Part shown: piece by piece, positions 1 through 8,827 of the stretch
How the letters are laid out: every line of letters starts with the position of its first letter
Position numbering within the stretch: position 1 is the first letter of the stretch
From: Paenibacillus_AB sp036577625
GTDB taxonomy: Bacteria; Bacillota; Bacilli; Paenibacillales; NBRC-103111
Reading direction: 5' to 3'
DNA: 64,000 nucleotides
NCBI RefSeq assembly: GCF_036577625.1
Contig: NZ_JARBDC010000033.1
Location: 62,001-126,000, forward strand
Notes under the pieces: generated by a model
The model's input: only the letters and a program-made list of their open reading frames with translations
Database searches by the model: none
What the model was told of the DNA's origin: nothing
Position numbers and translations under genes: made by a program

Positions 1-592
1 CGAGGCGGACAACGGCGGCGATGCGCTGGATATGCTGGAGACGATGAGGCCCGATCTCGTCATCCTCGATATATGGCTGCCGGGGCTCGACGGCTGGACG
101 GTTTGCAAACGAATACGGGCGAAATCCGATATCCCGATCATCATGCTGACCGCCAGGTCGGAGGACGACGACAAGCTGCTCGGCTTCGAGCTCGGCGCGG
201 ACGATTACGTGACGAAGCCGTTCAGCCCGAGGCTGCTCGTCGCACGGGCGAAAACGCTGATCAAGCGGGTCGAAGGGACGGTCGGCAAAGACGACCATAT
301 TATCCGGTTCGGCCGCGTCGTCGTCAACAAACGGGCGCACCGCGTCGACATCGACGGAAGCGGGATCGAGCTGTCTCCCAAAGAATACGAGCTGCTGCTC
401 TACTTATATAAGAACGCCGGCATCGTTCTTTCGCGCGAAACGATTTTGGACCAGCTGTGGGGGTTCGATTACGACGGCGACGCGCGGGTCGTCGATACGC
501 ACATCAAAAAGCTGAGAAGCAAGCTGGGCGACGAAGCCCGCCATATCCGCACCGTCATTCGCGCCGGGTATAAGTTCGAGGAGGACCGATGA
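1..592 (+). CDS. Two-component response regulator, OmpR/PhoB family (5' end cut by window edge)
   Basis: The reading frame is open from the first bases of the window, so the N-terminal roughly 30 residues with the acidic pocket are missing. What remains is most of a receiver domain, with the phospho-acceptor Asp in VILDIWLPG and the conserved Lys in DYVTKPF, followed by an OmpR-type winged helix (LSPKEYELLLYL through VVDTHIKKLRSKLG and the final IRAGYKF wing). It should be a DNA-binding transcription factor phosphorylated by the next gene's kinase. Its stop overlaps the kinase start in an ATGA, showing translational coupling. The regulon cannot be told from the sequence; the nearby ABC exporter is a plausible target only by position. 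Confidence 0.95.
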   Translation, partial: EADNGGDALDMLETMRPDLVILDIWLPGLDGWTVCKRIRAKSDIPIIMLTARSEDDDKLLGFELGADDYVTKPFSPRLLVARAKTLIKRVEGTVGKDDHIIRFGRVVVNKRAHRVDIDGSGIELSPKEYELLLYLYKNAGIVLSRETILDQLWGFDYDGDARVVDTHIKKLRSKLGDEARHIRTVIRAGYKFEEDR

Positions 593-2349
593 GCGGCCGC
601 GGAGTCGTCGTCAAGCTGTTCGCGATTACGGCGTCGCTGTTCGTCGCCTTTTACGCGATCGTGCTCGTCAGCCAGCTGCTCTTTTTCGAGCAGTTTTACG
701 AGCATTACAAGCTGTCCGCGCTCGGCAAAAAGCTGCGGACGTTCGGGCAGCATTACGCGCAAATGCGCGACGACGACCGTATCTCCCGCGAAATCGCCCT
801 GTTCATCAACAAAAACAAATCCCAGCTGGCGATTTTGACCCCGGAAGGCAAAATCGTCCACGATAACCCGTTCCGAATCGTCATCCGTGAGCCGGACGGG
901 CATCAGGTGAAAGTGTCGCTGTCGACGTTCGCCTCCAAAGGACGCGAACTGCAGGCGGCCAAGCTGAAGCGCGGGGACCGGATCGAGGTCGAAGGCTTTT
1001 TCGAGGACGAAACGGCACGCGACTGGCTGTACCCGGTCGAAATCAAAAAAGCGGGCGCGAAAGAAATTCGCGGCCTGGAAGGGATCGAGACGCCGTACCC
1101 GCGGGAGCGCATCGTCGGCGACATTACGGAGCTGCTGCTCCCGGGGCTGAAGCAGTGGAATTTGCGCCAGGGGATGCTGTCGCTCGCTCTCGAGGAATGG
1201 TTCCCGCTGTCGGACGCCCATAAGGCGGAGCTGCAAAAAGGGAACCGCATCGAGGAGGAATGGATCGATTCGTGGAGCGGCGTGCGCAGCTTCATCGCGA
1301 TCCAGCCGGTCATGCGGGACGGCCGCGTCAGCGAGCTCATTTTCGCCTTTGCGTCGCTGCAGCAAATCAGCGAGGCGTACGACGCGCTGCAGCTGTTTTA
1401 CGTCTATATCGGAATCGGCGGCTTCCTGCTCATTTTGCTGCTGTCGCTCATTTTCTCCCGATTGATCGCAAGGCCGATCGTCTCGCTGAACAACGTCGCC
1501 CGCCGCATGGCCAAGCTGGACTTTACGGCGAAGTCGCCGATTCGCCGCAACGACGAAATCGGCAGCCTGTCGAACAGCCTGAACAGCTTGTCCGAGACGC
1601 TCGACGCGACGCTGAAGGAGCTGCAGCTGGCGAACGAGCAGCTGAGAGAAGACGTGGAGCACAAGAAGCGGATCGAGCATATGCAGAAGGAGTTCGTATC
1701 GAACGCCTCGCACGAGCTGAAAACGCCGCTCAGCGTCGTCAGAGGGTTCGCCGAAGGGCTGAAGGACGGCGTAGGCGAAAGCAAGCGGGAACGGTATATC
1801 GAAGTCATATTGGACGAAACGGAGAAGATGGAGGAGCTCGTCAAAGACATGCTCGAGCTCGCCAGACTGGAGTCGAAATCGATCAAGCCGAAAAAAAGCG
1901 TCTTCTCGATCGGCGAGCTGACGGAGGACGTCGTCGACAAGCTGTCGCATCATTTGAAGGACAAGTCGCTTACCGTCGTCACGGTCGCGGCGAACGAGCA
2001 GTCCGTCCACGCGGACCCGGGGATGATCGAGCAAGTGATGTTCAACATTATGATGAACGCGATCCGGCACGCCGTTCCGGGCGGCGATATTACGGTTCGC
2101 ATCGAGAAGGAAAGCGGGATGACCCGTATCTCGATCGAGAACGAAGGCGAGCCGATCCCGGACGATCAGATCGCGCACATCTGGGAGCGGTTTTACCGGG
2201 TCGAGCGGTCGCGCAACCGGAAAACGGGAGGAACCGGGCTCGGGCTCCCGATCGTCAAGCTGATTTTGGAGCTGCACGAAAGCCGGTTCGGCGTGGCCAA
2301 TATGGAAAAAGGCGTATGCTTCTGGTTCGAGCTGCCAGCCAATCCTTGA
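589..2349 (+). CDS. Membrane sensor histidine kinase with HAMP domain
   Basis: A 586-residue sensor kinase. A first membrane segment lies near residues 7-28, an extracytoplasmic sensor region of about 240 residues follows, and a second membrane segment lies near 268-290. Next come a HAMP linker, a HisKA dimerisation helix with the phospho-acceptor His in SNASHELKTPL (about residue 375), an N box (FNIMMNAIRHA, about 485) and the G2-type ATP lid GGTGLGLPIVKL near the C-terminus. It autophosphorylates and passes phosphate to the regulator encoded just upstream, whose stop it overlaps by 4 bp. The sensor region has no recognisable ligand-binding motif, so the stimulus is unknown. A bidirectional terminator follows. 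Confidence 0.95.
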   Translation: MSGRGVVVKLFAITASLFVAFYAIVLVSQLLFFEQFYEHYKLSALGKKLRTFGQHYAQMRDDDRISREIALFINKNKSQLAILTPEGKIVHDNPFRIVIREPDGHQVKVSLSTFASKGRELQAAKLKRGDRIEVEGFFEDETARDWLYPVEIKKAGAKEIRGLEGIETPYPRERIVGDITELLLPGLKQWNLRQGMLSLALEEWFPLSDAHKAELQKGNRIEEEWIDSWSGVRSFIAIQPVMRDGRVSELIFAFASLQQISEAYDALQLFYVYIGIGGFLLILLLSLIFSRLIARPIVSLNNVARRMAKLDFTAKSPIRRNDEIGSLSNSLNSLSETLDATLKELQLANEQLREDVEHKKRIEHMQKEFVSNASHELKTPLSVVRGFAEGLKDGVGESKRERYIEVILDETEKMEELVKDMLELARLESKSIKPKKSVFSIGELTEDVVDKLSHHLKDKSLTVVTVAANEQSVHADPGMIEQVMFNIMMNAIRHAVPGGDITVRIEKESGMTRISIENEGEPIPDDQIAHIWERFYRVERSRNRKTGGTGLGLPIVKLILELHESRFGVANMEKGVCFWFELPANP

Positions 2350-2385
2350 TTGAAGAAGGACGCGCGCGTTCAAGCCGGAAAGGGG

Positions 2386-2409
2386 AAAAAGGCCGAAAGC
2401 GGCCTTTTT
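2386..2409. terminator. Bidirectional intrinsic terminator
   Basis: Stem GGCCG/CGGCC extended by AAAAA/TTTTT on either side of a short AAAG loop. It lies between the convergent kinase gene and the small minus-strand gene and has a T run in both directions. Confidence 0.85.
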
Positions 2410-2414
2410 CCGTC

Positions 2415-2666
2415 TCATTCGCCATGTGTCCGTCTGCACCGGACGATCAAGCGTTCGCCGACGCGAAGGTGGATGCGGATTTCTCTGCGAAACGATTCGC
2501 AGCCGACGACGATGACCCGCGGACTTCCATCGCAGGTGGCGACGACGAACTGGCCGGGTCTGAGCGTAATTCGCCGGGTGACGAGCGTGAATCCGCAAAC
2601 GAGCGCTACCGATTGGCCGCGGCGAAGGCGAATGACCCGCGCGCGGCTGAAACTATGAGTGCGCAT
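2415..2666 (-). CDS. Hypothetical basic small protein (83 aa)
   Basis: No family is recognised. The 83-residue product is rich in Arg and Val, with alternating hydrophobic and basic stretches that suggest a small all-beta fold, and has three scattered Cys. There is no signal peptide or membrane segment. The case for a real gene is a strong GGGAGG ribosome binding site about 6 nt before the ATG and a bidirectional terminator just past its stop. It is convergent to the histidine kinase. A gene is likelier than not, but arginine-rich antisense frames are common in GC-rich DNA. Confidence 0.5.
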   Translation of the reverse strand: MRTHSFSRARVIRLRRGQSVALVCGFTLVTRRITLRPGQFVVATCDGSPRVIVVGCESFRREIRIHLRVGERLIVRCRRTHGE

Positions 2667-2871
2667 GGCTCTCCCTCCCTTCCTGCTAGCAGTAGATGAG
2701 AGAGAGACAAGTTTGGTAACGGTACTAGCCGATGATTTCGCGTTATATTGTCCGTTATAGTTGTTTTTTCTCTTGCCCGGGCATCCCCGCGAATCTAGAA
2801 TGATATATTGCTTCCGTCCGACGGAAGCGCTCGGAAGAGCTTATTCAGAATCGGGGAGGCGACATGACCCA

Positions 2872-3852
2872 GTGATTTCGGTATCGGGGTTAAGCAAATC
2901 GTTTCGCGTCGCGAAGCGGGCGAGCGGCATCGGGCAGGCGCTTAAAGCGCTTGTCGTCCGCGAGTATAAAACGGTGCAGGCGCTAAACGGCATAACGTTC
3001 CGCATCCGGCCCGGAGAAATCGTAGGCTACATCGGGCCGAACGGCGCGGGAAAATCGACGACGATAAAAATTATGAGCGGCATTTTGGTGCCCGACGAAG
3101 GCGAATGCTCCATAATGGGGTATACGCCGTGGAAAGATCGCGTCGCCTACGTGCGGCATATCGGCGTCGTGTTCGGGCAGCGGTCGCAGCTATGGTGGGA
3201 CGTGCCGGTCATCGATTCGTTCGAGCTGCTGCGCGACATTTATAAAGTGCCGGAACGCGCGTACCGGGACAGCCTCGACCTGCTTGTCGAATCGCTCGAT
3301 TTGCGAAGCCTCGTTCATATGCCCGTCCGCCAGCTGAGTCTCGGCCAGCGGATGCGCTGCGAAATCGCCGCATCGCTATTGCACGGTCCCGACATTTTAT
3401 TTCTCGACGAACCGACGATCGGTCTCGACGCCGTTTCCAAAATCGCCGTCCGCCGGTTTATCAAAACGATCAACGAGCAAAAAGGCGTCACCGTCATCCT
3501 GACGACGCACGACATGAACGACATCGAAGCGCTGGCGAACCGGATCATCATGATCGGAAACGGGAGTCTGTTGGTGGACGGGACGCTGAACGAACTGCGG
3601 GCCCGTTTCGGCTCGCGCAAAACGGTCACCGTCGACTATCGCGAAACGGCGGATGCGCCGCTCGAGCTCGACGGCGTTCAGCTGCTGTCCCGTTCCGCCA
3701 CCAGAGCGGTTCTGCTCGTCGATATGGAACGGACGAAAATATCCGGAGTCATCAGCGAGCTGTCGGAGAAAGTCGATATCGTCGACGTCTCGATCGAGGC
3801 GCAGCCGATCGAGGATATCGTCGTCAAGCTGTACGAGGAGTATCGCATATGA
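2872..3852 (+). CDS. ABC-2 type transporter ATP-binding protein
   Basis: A cytoplasmic ATPase of about 326 residues that powers the two permeases encoded immediately downstream. Visible motifs are Walker A GPNGAGKSTT (about residue 55), the signature LSLGQRMRCEIA, Walker B ILFLDEPTIGLD and the switch His in LTTHD. The C-terminal 80 residues form the accessory domain typical of ABC-2 exporters. The frame is open to 2761, but a GTG at 2872 places the protein start just before the first conserved strand; the GGGGAGG upstream is rather distant (13 nt), so the start is uncertain. It overlaps the next gene by 4 bp. A close paralogue lies at 14669. The exported substrate is unknown. Confidence 0.9.
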   Translation: MISVSGLSKSFRVAKRASGIGQALKALVVREYKTVQALNGITFRIRPGEIVGYIGPNGAGKSTTIKIMSGILVPDEGECSIMGYTPWKDRVAYVRHIGVVFGQRSQLWWDVPVIDSFELLRDIYKVPERAYRDSLDLLVESLDLRSLVHMPVRQLSLGQRMRCEIAASLLHGPDILFLDEPTIGLDAVSKIAVRRFIKTINEQKGVTVILTTHDMNDIEALANRIIMIGNGSLLVDGTLNELRARFGSRKTVTVDYRETADAPLELDGVQLLSRSATRAVLLVDMERTKISGVISELSEKVDIVDVSIEAQPIEDIVVKLYEEYRI

Positions 3853-4652
3853 AAGCGTATTACTCCGTGTTGAGGCTCAGGCTGCTGCTCGGTTTGCAGT
3901 ATAGGGCGGCGGCCGTCGCGGGCGTGATGACGCAATTTTTTTTCGGATTTTTGTTCATCATGATTTTCGAGGCGTTTTACGCGCAGACGAGCGGGGAGCC
4001 GCCGATGTCGCTCGAGCAGCTCATCGTATACTTGTGGCTTCAGCAATCGTTTCTCGCCTTTATTATGCTCTGGTTTCGCGATAACGAGCTGTTCGACTTG
4101 ATTACGAGCGGAAATATCGCCTACGAGCTGTGCAGACCGGCCGGCCTGTACGAATTTTGGTATGCGAAGCTGCTCGCCCAGCGGCTGTCCGCCGCTTTGC
4201 TGCGCTGCGTTCCGATTCTGGTCGTCGCGATGCTGCTTCCCCGCCCGTACCGGCTGACGCTTCCGCCAGCCGCATCGTCGTTTATGCTGTTCGCGGCGGC
4301 GTTATTGCTCGGGCTGCTCGTCCTCGTCGCCATCTCGATGCTGATCTACATTTCCGTCTTCTATACGATGTCTCCCGTCGGTTCGCTGCTGTTGTTCGGC
4401 TTGCTCGGGGAGTTTTTGGCCGGGATGACGATTCCGGTTCCGCTCATGCCTTCATGGCTGCAAACGATCGTGCTGCTGCTGCCGTTCCATCTGACCGCCG
4501 ATTTTCCGTTCCGGGTGTATTCGGGGCATATTCCGCCGGCGGAAGCTTTCCGCGGCATCGGACTGCAGCTGCTCTGGCTGGCCGCCCTGCTGTTCGTCGG
4601 GAAGACGGCGCTTCGGCGGGCGCTTCGCCGAGTGGTCGTACAAGGAGGTTGA
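3849..4652 (+). CDS. ABC-2 family transporter permease (first subunit)
   Basis: A 267-residue integral membrane protein with about six hydrophobic segments and a basic, cytoplasmic N-terminus. It fits the ABC2_membrane_6 type of permease that pairs with a second permease and the ATPase encoded upstream. Its start overlaps the ATPase stop (ATGA) and the next permease starts 7 bp after its stop, so the three genes form one operon and presumably one complex. The motif SGNIAYELCRPAG matches KNGDIAYQLTRPAS in the paralogous operon at 15664, supporting duplication of the whole set. The substrate is not evident. Confidence 0.88.
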   Translation: MKAYYSVLRLRLLLGLQYRAAAVAGVMTQFFFGFLFIMIFEAFYAQTSGEPPMSLEQLIVYLWLQQSFLAFIMLWFRDNELFDLITSGNIAYELCRPAGLYEFWYAKLLAQRLSAALLRCVPILVVAMLLPRPYRLTLPPAASSFMLFAAALLLGLLVLVAISMLIYISVFYTMSPVGSLLLFGLLGEFLAGMTIPVPLMPSWLQTIVLLLPFHLTADFPFRVYSGHIPPAEAFRGIGLQLLWLAALLFVGKTALRRALRRVVVQGG

Positions 4653-4659
4653 GAACGCG

Positions 4660-5442
4660 GTGAAACTGTACTCGAAGTATGTGCTTATTTTGTTCAAATC
4701 GCAAATGCAGTATCGCGCGTCGTTTTGGCTGCTGACGATCGGACAGTTTTTCATCCCGTTCGCGATGCTGGCCGGCATTTACTTCCTGTTCGAGCGGTTC
4801 GGCCAAATCAAAGGGTGGACCTTTTACGAGGTCGCCCTCTGCTTCGCCGTCATACATATGGGCTACTCGATCAGCGAATGCTTCGCCCGCGGCTTCGACG
4901 CCTTTTCCAGCCTCGTGCGCAACGGCGATTTCGACCGGCTGCTCGTTCGTCCGCGCAGCACCGTCATTCAGGTGCTCGGCTCGAAATTCGAATTTACGCG
5001 ATTCGGGCGGCTGCTGCAAAGCGTCTTCGTGCTCGTCCTGGCTCTCGGCGGCCTGACGGTCGAATGGACGGCGCTGAAGACGGCGACGCTTCTGCTCATG
5101 ATCGCGGGCGGCGTCTTTATTTTCACCGGCATCTTCATCTTGGCGGCGACGCTGTCGTTTTGGACGATACAGGGAATGGAGATCGCCAATATTTTTACGG
5201 ACGGCGGCCGGGAGATGGCGAAATTTCCGCTGAACATTTATCACCGATGGATCGTCCGTTTTTTCACGTTCGTCATTCCATTCGGCTGCGTCAATTACTA
5301 TCCGCTCATGTACGTGCTGGGCAAAACGTCGGGAAACGATTGGCTCTACGCGCTGGCTCCGCTTGCGGGCTTGCTGTTTATCGTCCCGTGCGTCTTCGTC
5401 TGGCATATCGGCGTGAAGCATTATCGGTCGACGGGATCTTGA
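4660..5442 (+). CDS. ABC-2 family transporter permease (second subunit)
   Basis: A 260-residue polytopic membrane protein with about six hydrophobic segments. The GTG start is preceded by AAGGAGG. The segment RNGDFDRLLVRPRST resembles the corresponding segment ANGQLDVYLTQPKPV of the permease at 16451, so this is the equivalent subunit of the paralogous exporter. It completes the ATPase-permease-permease operon and is followed by a terminator. It probably forms the translocation pore as a heterodimer with the preceding permease; what is exported cannot be told. Confidence 0.88.
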   Translation: MKLYSKYVLILFKSQMQYRASFWLLTIGQFFIPFAMLAGIYFLFERFGQIKGWTFYEVALCFAVIHMGYSISECFARGFDAFSSLVRNGDFDRLLVRPRSTVIQVLGSKFEFTRFGRLLQSVFVLVLALGGLTVEWTALKTATLLLMIAGGVFIFTGIFILAATLSFWTIQGMEIANIFTDGGREMAKFPLNIYHRWIVRFFTFVIPFGCVNYYPLMYVLGKTSGNDWLYALAPLAGLLFIVPCVFVWHIGVKHYRSTGS

Positions 5443-5449
5443 ACCGATA

Positions 5450-5488
5450 CGAAAAGGGAAGGGGGCCTTGGGGCTCCCTTTCGTTTTT
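5450..5488 (+). terminator. Intrinsic terminator of the first ABC exporter operon
   Basis: Inverted repeat CGAAAAGGGA / TCCCTTTCG around a 15-nt loop, followed by TTTTT, immediately after the second permease gene. Confidence 0.7.
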
Positions 5489-5568
5489 GTGCATCGTCAA
5501 AATCGAACTTTAGCAACATTTATTCAAACCGCAGCAGTAAAAAAAACATGCCGCTTTGCTATTATTCC

Positions 5569-5583
5569 AGTAAGCGCTTTACT
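5569..5583 (+). promoter_or_regulatory. cre-like operator remnant upstream of the decayed sugar-binding gene
   Basis: AGTAAGCGCTTTACT is a near-palindrome resembling CcpA/LacI-family operators centred on AAGCGCTT. It lies 27 bp before the ATG of the decayed lipoprotein gene, where catabolite control of a sugar-uptake gene would be expected. The assignment rests on resemblance only. Confidence 0.4.
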
Positions 5584-5609
5584 AAAAAAAGGGGAGGCTA
5601 ACATTCGGA

Positions 5610-6583
5610 TGAAAAAGAGGCTGCTATGTATCCAAATGCTTGCATGTGCGTCCGTGGCTTAGTTCGGTTGGATTCGAAAAGGAAAAGGAAACGAAGTGCA
5701 GGATTTGATTGCGGCCAAGGGCGAGTTCCCGATATGATTTACACCAGCAATACGTCTCTCCATCGATTCATCGATTTGCAGCTTACAACGGATCTTAACG
5801 AATATGCCCGAACCACCGGGTTCGATTTAGGAAAAATACGGCCCATTGTTCTGGAGTCGCTTTCCATGTACTCCGATAAAGGCCAGCTGCTTGGTGCCGT
5901 ATTCCTTAAACTTTGCCGGATGGTATTACAATAAAAGCATTTTTGACAAGTTCGGAGTTAAGTACCCTAAAGATTTGATGACATGGGACGAGACGTTCGA
6001 GCTTGCGCGCAAGTTGACGCGGACGGATGGCGGGGAAGCCTACATTGGAATGGAACTGGATGCTCCCGACCGGATCGGAGGCCAAATGTCGCTGCCGCTG
6101 ATCGACCTGAAAACGAATAAAGCGCTCATCGATACGGAGGGATGGAAAAAAGTATTGACCTTCATGAAACAAAATTACGAGCTGCCGGGCTATAAATTCG
6201 ATTCACGCTGGGATTATCCATACATCGGATTTTTGCAGAAAAAAAATGTGGCGATGATGACCAGCTGGGCCGATCAAATGCTCGGTCCTTTGGAAGACAT
6301 GCATAAAAAGGGGGATTCGATCAACTGGGACTGGGTGGCGCTGCCTAATTTCAAAGAGTATCTCGGAACCGGCCGGGAGGTTGACGTTCACATGATGATC
6401 CATTCGTCGCTCGGAAAGAAAAAAGAAATCGCCTGGAAAGTAATGTCGCATATTCTTTCCGACGAGGTTCAAACGATTGTTTCCAAATCGGGCAGGCTGC
6501 CGACGATCGCAAATCCGGACATCGAGAAGTTGTTCGGCTCCGATCTGGAACATCGTTTCATACCGATAATCCGAACGATCTGA
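5610..6583 (+). pseudogene. Decayed extracellular solute-binding lipoprotein (sugar ABC transporter)
   Basis: The ATG at 5610 has a good GGGGAGG site and begins a typical signal peptide (MKKRLLCIQMLACASVA) that hits a stop after 17 codons. Family-like sequence resumes in another frame (YARTTGFDLGKIRPIVLESL), then shifts again near 5890, where the loss of one base separates GQLLG from PYSLNFAGWYYNKSIFDKFG. The C-terminal two thirds (to about 6583) are intact in one frame and resemble the lipoprotein encoded at 36471 (YYNK.IFDK.GV.YPKD, then WDE). The gene is clearly inactivated by at least two lesions plus loss of the signal peptide-mature junction. The sequence is more AT-rich than its surroundings. 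Confidence 0.85.
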
Positions 6584-7115
6584 TCGGAATCAAATGGTTG
6601 GGCGACGGTCTGGATATATCGAATATCAACCTGCTTTATTCGGCGACAAAACGAGATTGCTCAGCAGTCGCAACGCATCCGGCGAGCTGTCCAGAGTAAA
6701 TACGACCGGGAACGGAATTCCCGTCATCAATAATCCATACTACGACGATCGAATATGTCTTACTATTCGAATTTATAGAGGAACCTCACCCGGAGTCTAC
6801 GATAAATATGTCGATCTTGGAGAAGTGGCATTCGATTGTATATCGGACTGCGGATATTTTTTAAACACCGGCGAGAAGTGGATAAACAGACCTGCCGGAC
6901 CGATGGACATCATAAATCCGCATACGACTTTCCAGTCTGTCGAATATACATCGAGCAAGACCGTTATCGCGTACGGTACGGATATACCGATCGCAGGGTT
7001 ATGGAAAAAAGGGGACAAAATTATCAATTCGAACCCTGCCGTAGGACTGCAGAAAGGGTGGATATGCACGGCGGACGGTTCTCCCGGAACATGGGTGAGC
7101 GAAGGAATATTGTAA
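6547..7115 (+). pseudogene. C-terminal fragment of a beta-helix or tail-fibre-like protein, frameshifted
   Basis: The C-terminal part, ending VGLQKGWICTADGSPGTWVSEGIL, resembles the terminal module of pectate-lyase-fold and tail-fibre-like proteins, which typically close with a GWVCTADGTPGTW type motif. An ATG at 6594 opens a 173-codon frame, but homologous-looking sequence appears to start earlier in another frame (NPNDLIGIKWLGDGLDISNINLLYSATK) and shift near 6645 into TRLLSSRNASGEL. It therefore looks like a truncated fragment with an internal frameshift, abutting the lipoprotein remnant with no spacing. The family call is tentative. Base composition is AT-rich relative to the flanks. Confidence 0.5.
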
Positions 7116-7124
7116 GAAACGAAG

Positions 7125-7731
7125 TCAGTCTTTCTCAGCGAACTGTTTTCGAAATTGAAACGGCGTCATTCCGATTCGCGATTTAAAAAATCGGCAAAAA
7201 TAAGAGAAGTTCGTAAGGCCGACCTCATTGGCGATCCGCTCGATGGATTCGGTCGTATCGGTAAGCAGCTTGCATGTTTGCTTCAGTCTTCTGGCCATCA
7301 AATATTCGGATATGCTCGTTCCCGTCGCTTTTCGAAATAATGTGGAAATATGATGCCCTGTTTTTCCACAAATTGTAAAATAATAGTTGAGGCGAGGAAA
7401 ACGGTTTCACGTACGGCTCAAGGGCGATCGGATCAAATTCGAAGACAGAGCGGATCAGAGCCCCTGGAACATTATGTTCCACCGTTACTCCATGCGGTTG
7501 GAAAGGCGAATAAAATAAAAGCATTCCGGACTCGATATCGATGATCCGATTCTCGATCAACGCCTTTCCAACTCCCTCATGCAGGAAAAACAGTTCCATA
7601 CCTTGATGCATATGGTAGATACGTCCCTGTTGACCGAGAGGGTCCTTTTTCCGATACGAGAAGTGAAAGGGGTTTTTCGTAAAATTGATATAATTCGTAA
7701 GTCGGATAAGATCACCTTCGTAACAACGGCG
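7125..7731 (-). pseudogene. Decayed AraC-family transcriptional regulator
   Basis: Read on the minus strand, the frame from about 7731 carries a cupin-like sensor region (FHFSYRKKDPLGQQGRIYHMHQG, then ELFFLHEGVGKALI). At about 7340-7400 it must shift frame to continue into a classic AraC DNA-binding domain: HHISTLFRKATGTSISEYLMARRL, then SIERIANEVGLTNFSYFCRFFKSRIGMTPFQFRKQF and a stop at 7125-7127. The linker and first helix-turn-helix are shortened, and no good start codon remains at the N-terminal end. This is the probable former regulator of the neighbouring, also decayed, sugar-uptake gene. Confidence 0.8.
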
Positions 7732-7905
7732 TTATGCGATGCAACTGTTCTTATAATTAGGATGCTACCATCCGGCCTATTGGTTTATAAACTTTTTTTC
7801 GTAGCTCTCCCGTTCATCTTTGAGCAATAAATCCCTTCGTTTGAAGGACTGATTCTTGAACAATCGGCGTATACCGCGCAATCCAAAAAAAATCGAGAAA
7901 TAGTG

Positions 7906-7934
7906 TTGACATGCTCGAAAGTTCTTGCTATTAT
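7906..7934 (+). promoter_or_regulatory. Sigma-A promoter of the tRNA-Val gene
   Basis: A perfect TTGACA -35 box (7906-7911), 17-bp spacer and TATTAT -10 box (7929-7934) lie 29 bp before the tRNA 5' end. Confidence 0.85.
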
Positions 7935-7963
7935 ATTACTTGTCGCTGATGAATATTAAATAC

Positions 7964-8036
7964 GATCTGTTAGCTCAGCTGGGAGAGCACTATCTTGACA
8001 GGGTAGGGGTCAGTGGTTCGAGCCCACTACAGATCA
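7964..8036 (+). tRNA. tRNA-Val (anticodon GAC)
   Basis: The sequence folds as a complete cloverleaf. The acceptor stem GATCTGT pairs with ACAGATC (all seven pairs). The D arm contains AGCTCAGCTGGGAGAGC, the anticodon stem CTATC pairs with GGTAG around the loop TTGACAG (anticodon GAC at 7997-7999), and the T arm is AGTGG TTCGAGC CCACT. The discriminator is A and CCA is not encoded. It is a single-gene unit with its own strong promoter and terminator, next to a decayed gene island. Confidence 0.95.
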
Positions 8037-8041
8037 TAACG

Positions 8042-8068
8042 AAAACCCTTGTAAATCAAGGGTTTTTT
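8042..8068 (+). terminator. Intrinsic terminator after tRNA-Val
   Basis: Stem CCCTTG/CAAGGG with loop TAAAT, flanked by AAAA and TTTTTT, starting 6 nt after the tRNA. Confidence 0.85.
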
Positions 8069-8378
8069 CCTTTTTGCCGACCGTTTTTTGCGGAAATCGG
8101 TAAAGTCGAATCGGGGCGCGCGGTCCAAACCGCGTTCGCCCTTTTTTTGTAGCAAGCGTCTTGCAGGAATCGACAAAATTATGTCGAATGATGTAATGAA
8201 ATCGGCGAACGACGAACGGCGCAACCGTCCGGTAGTTCTTGGGAAGCGGTCGAACTCCTTCGCGGCGTAAGCTTTCTCATACTTTTTTCACGTTGTTCCT
8301 AATCGACAATTTGTGATAATGTAAAAATGAGACCGAAAATAGTTGCAACTACCCATACGCTAGGAACGGAGGAGGGAA
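8069..8378. other. Intergenic region before yfhH; weak promoter only
   Basis: No credible gene is seen. A possible promoter for the downstream gene is TTGTTC (8293-8298), 16 bp, GATAAT (8315-8320). A short frame at 8088-8270 lacks a ribosome binding site and is not supported. Confidence 0.4.
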
Positions 8379-8681
8379 ATGAAACGATACGGCGAAATGT
8401 CCCGGGATGAATTGCGCGAGGAGCTGGACAGGCTGGAGGCGGCCAAGCGGAACGCCGAATTTCCCAGTCAGCGGGAGATGCTGGAGCAAAAAATATGGAT
8501 GGCGAAGGCGTATTTGCGTTCCGACGAGACGTTCCCGCAGGGGGTATACAAGGTGGCCGGGCGGTCGGAGCCGTTCGAGCTGAAGTATGTTAACGGTGTC
8601 ATGGCATGGGGCCGCATAGGAACGGAGGACGAGGCTAGTTTTCCTATATCGATGCTGGAGCGGCGCGAACATTCGTTGTAA
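8379..8681 (+). CDS. yfhH: YfhH-like protein, DUF1811 family
   Basis: A 100-residue soluble protein with the pattern of the small Bacillales family DUF1811 (YfhH): an N-terminal helix MKRYGEMSRDELREELDRLE, a second helix with EMLEQKIWMAKAYLRSDE, then a short beta region ending in a variant FELKYVNGVMAWGRIG core. The length matches the family, and GGAGGAGG sits just upstream of the ATG. Its biochemical role is not established in the family. It stands alone, between the tRNA and the HD-GYP gene. Confidence 0.8.
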   Translation: MKRYGEMSRDELREELDRLEAAKRNAEFPSQREMLEQKIWMAKAYLRSDETFPQGVYKVAGRSEPFELKYVNGVMAWGRIGTEDEASFPISMLERREHSL

Positions 8682-8827
8682 AAACGCGAATCTTAAAATA
8701 TTTTACAAAAACGTGATGAACAAGCAGGAATATTGTGGGAAATGTCGAAATAGTTGAACTATAATCCTTTTTCGATTTCGGCGTTCCCGAACATCCCGGC
8801 AGCCATTGCGTTTAGAGGGGTAACCGA

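Noticed and set aside
469..2598. 709-codon open frame on the minus strand opposite the sensor kinase
   Set aside because: It is an antisense shadow of a GC-rich gene: Arg/Leu/Asp-rich with no domain, and it runs through the real gene and the terminator.
8088..8270. 60-codon plus-strand frame after the tRNA
   Set aside because: No ribosome binding site and no protein-like features.
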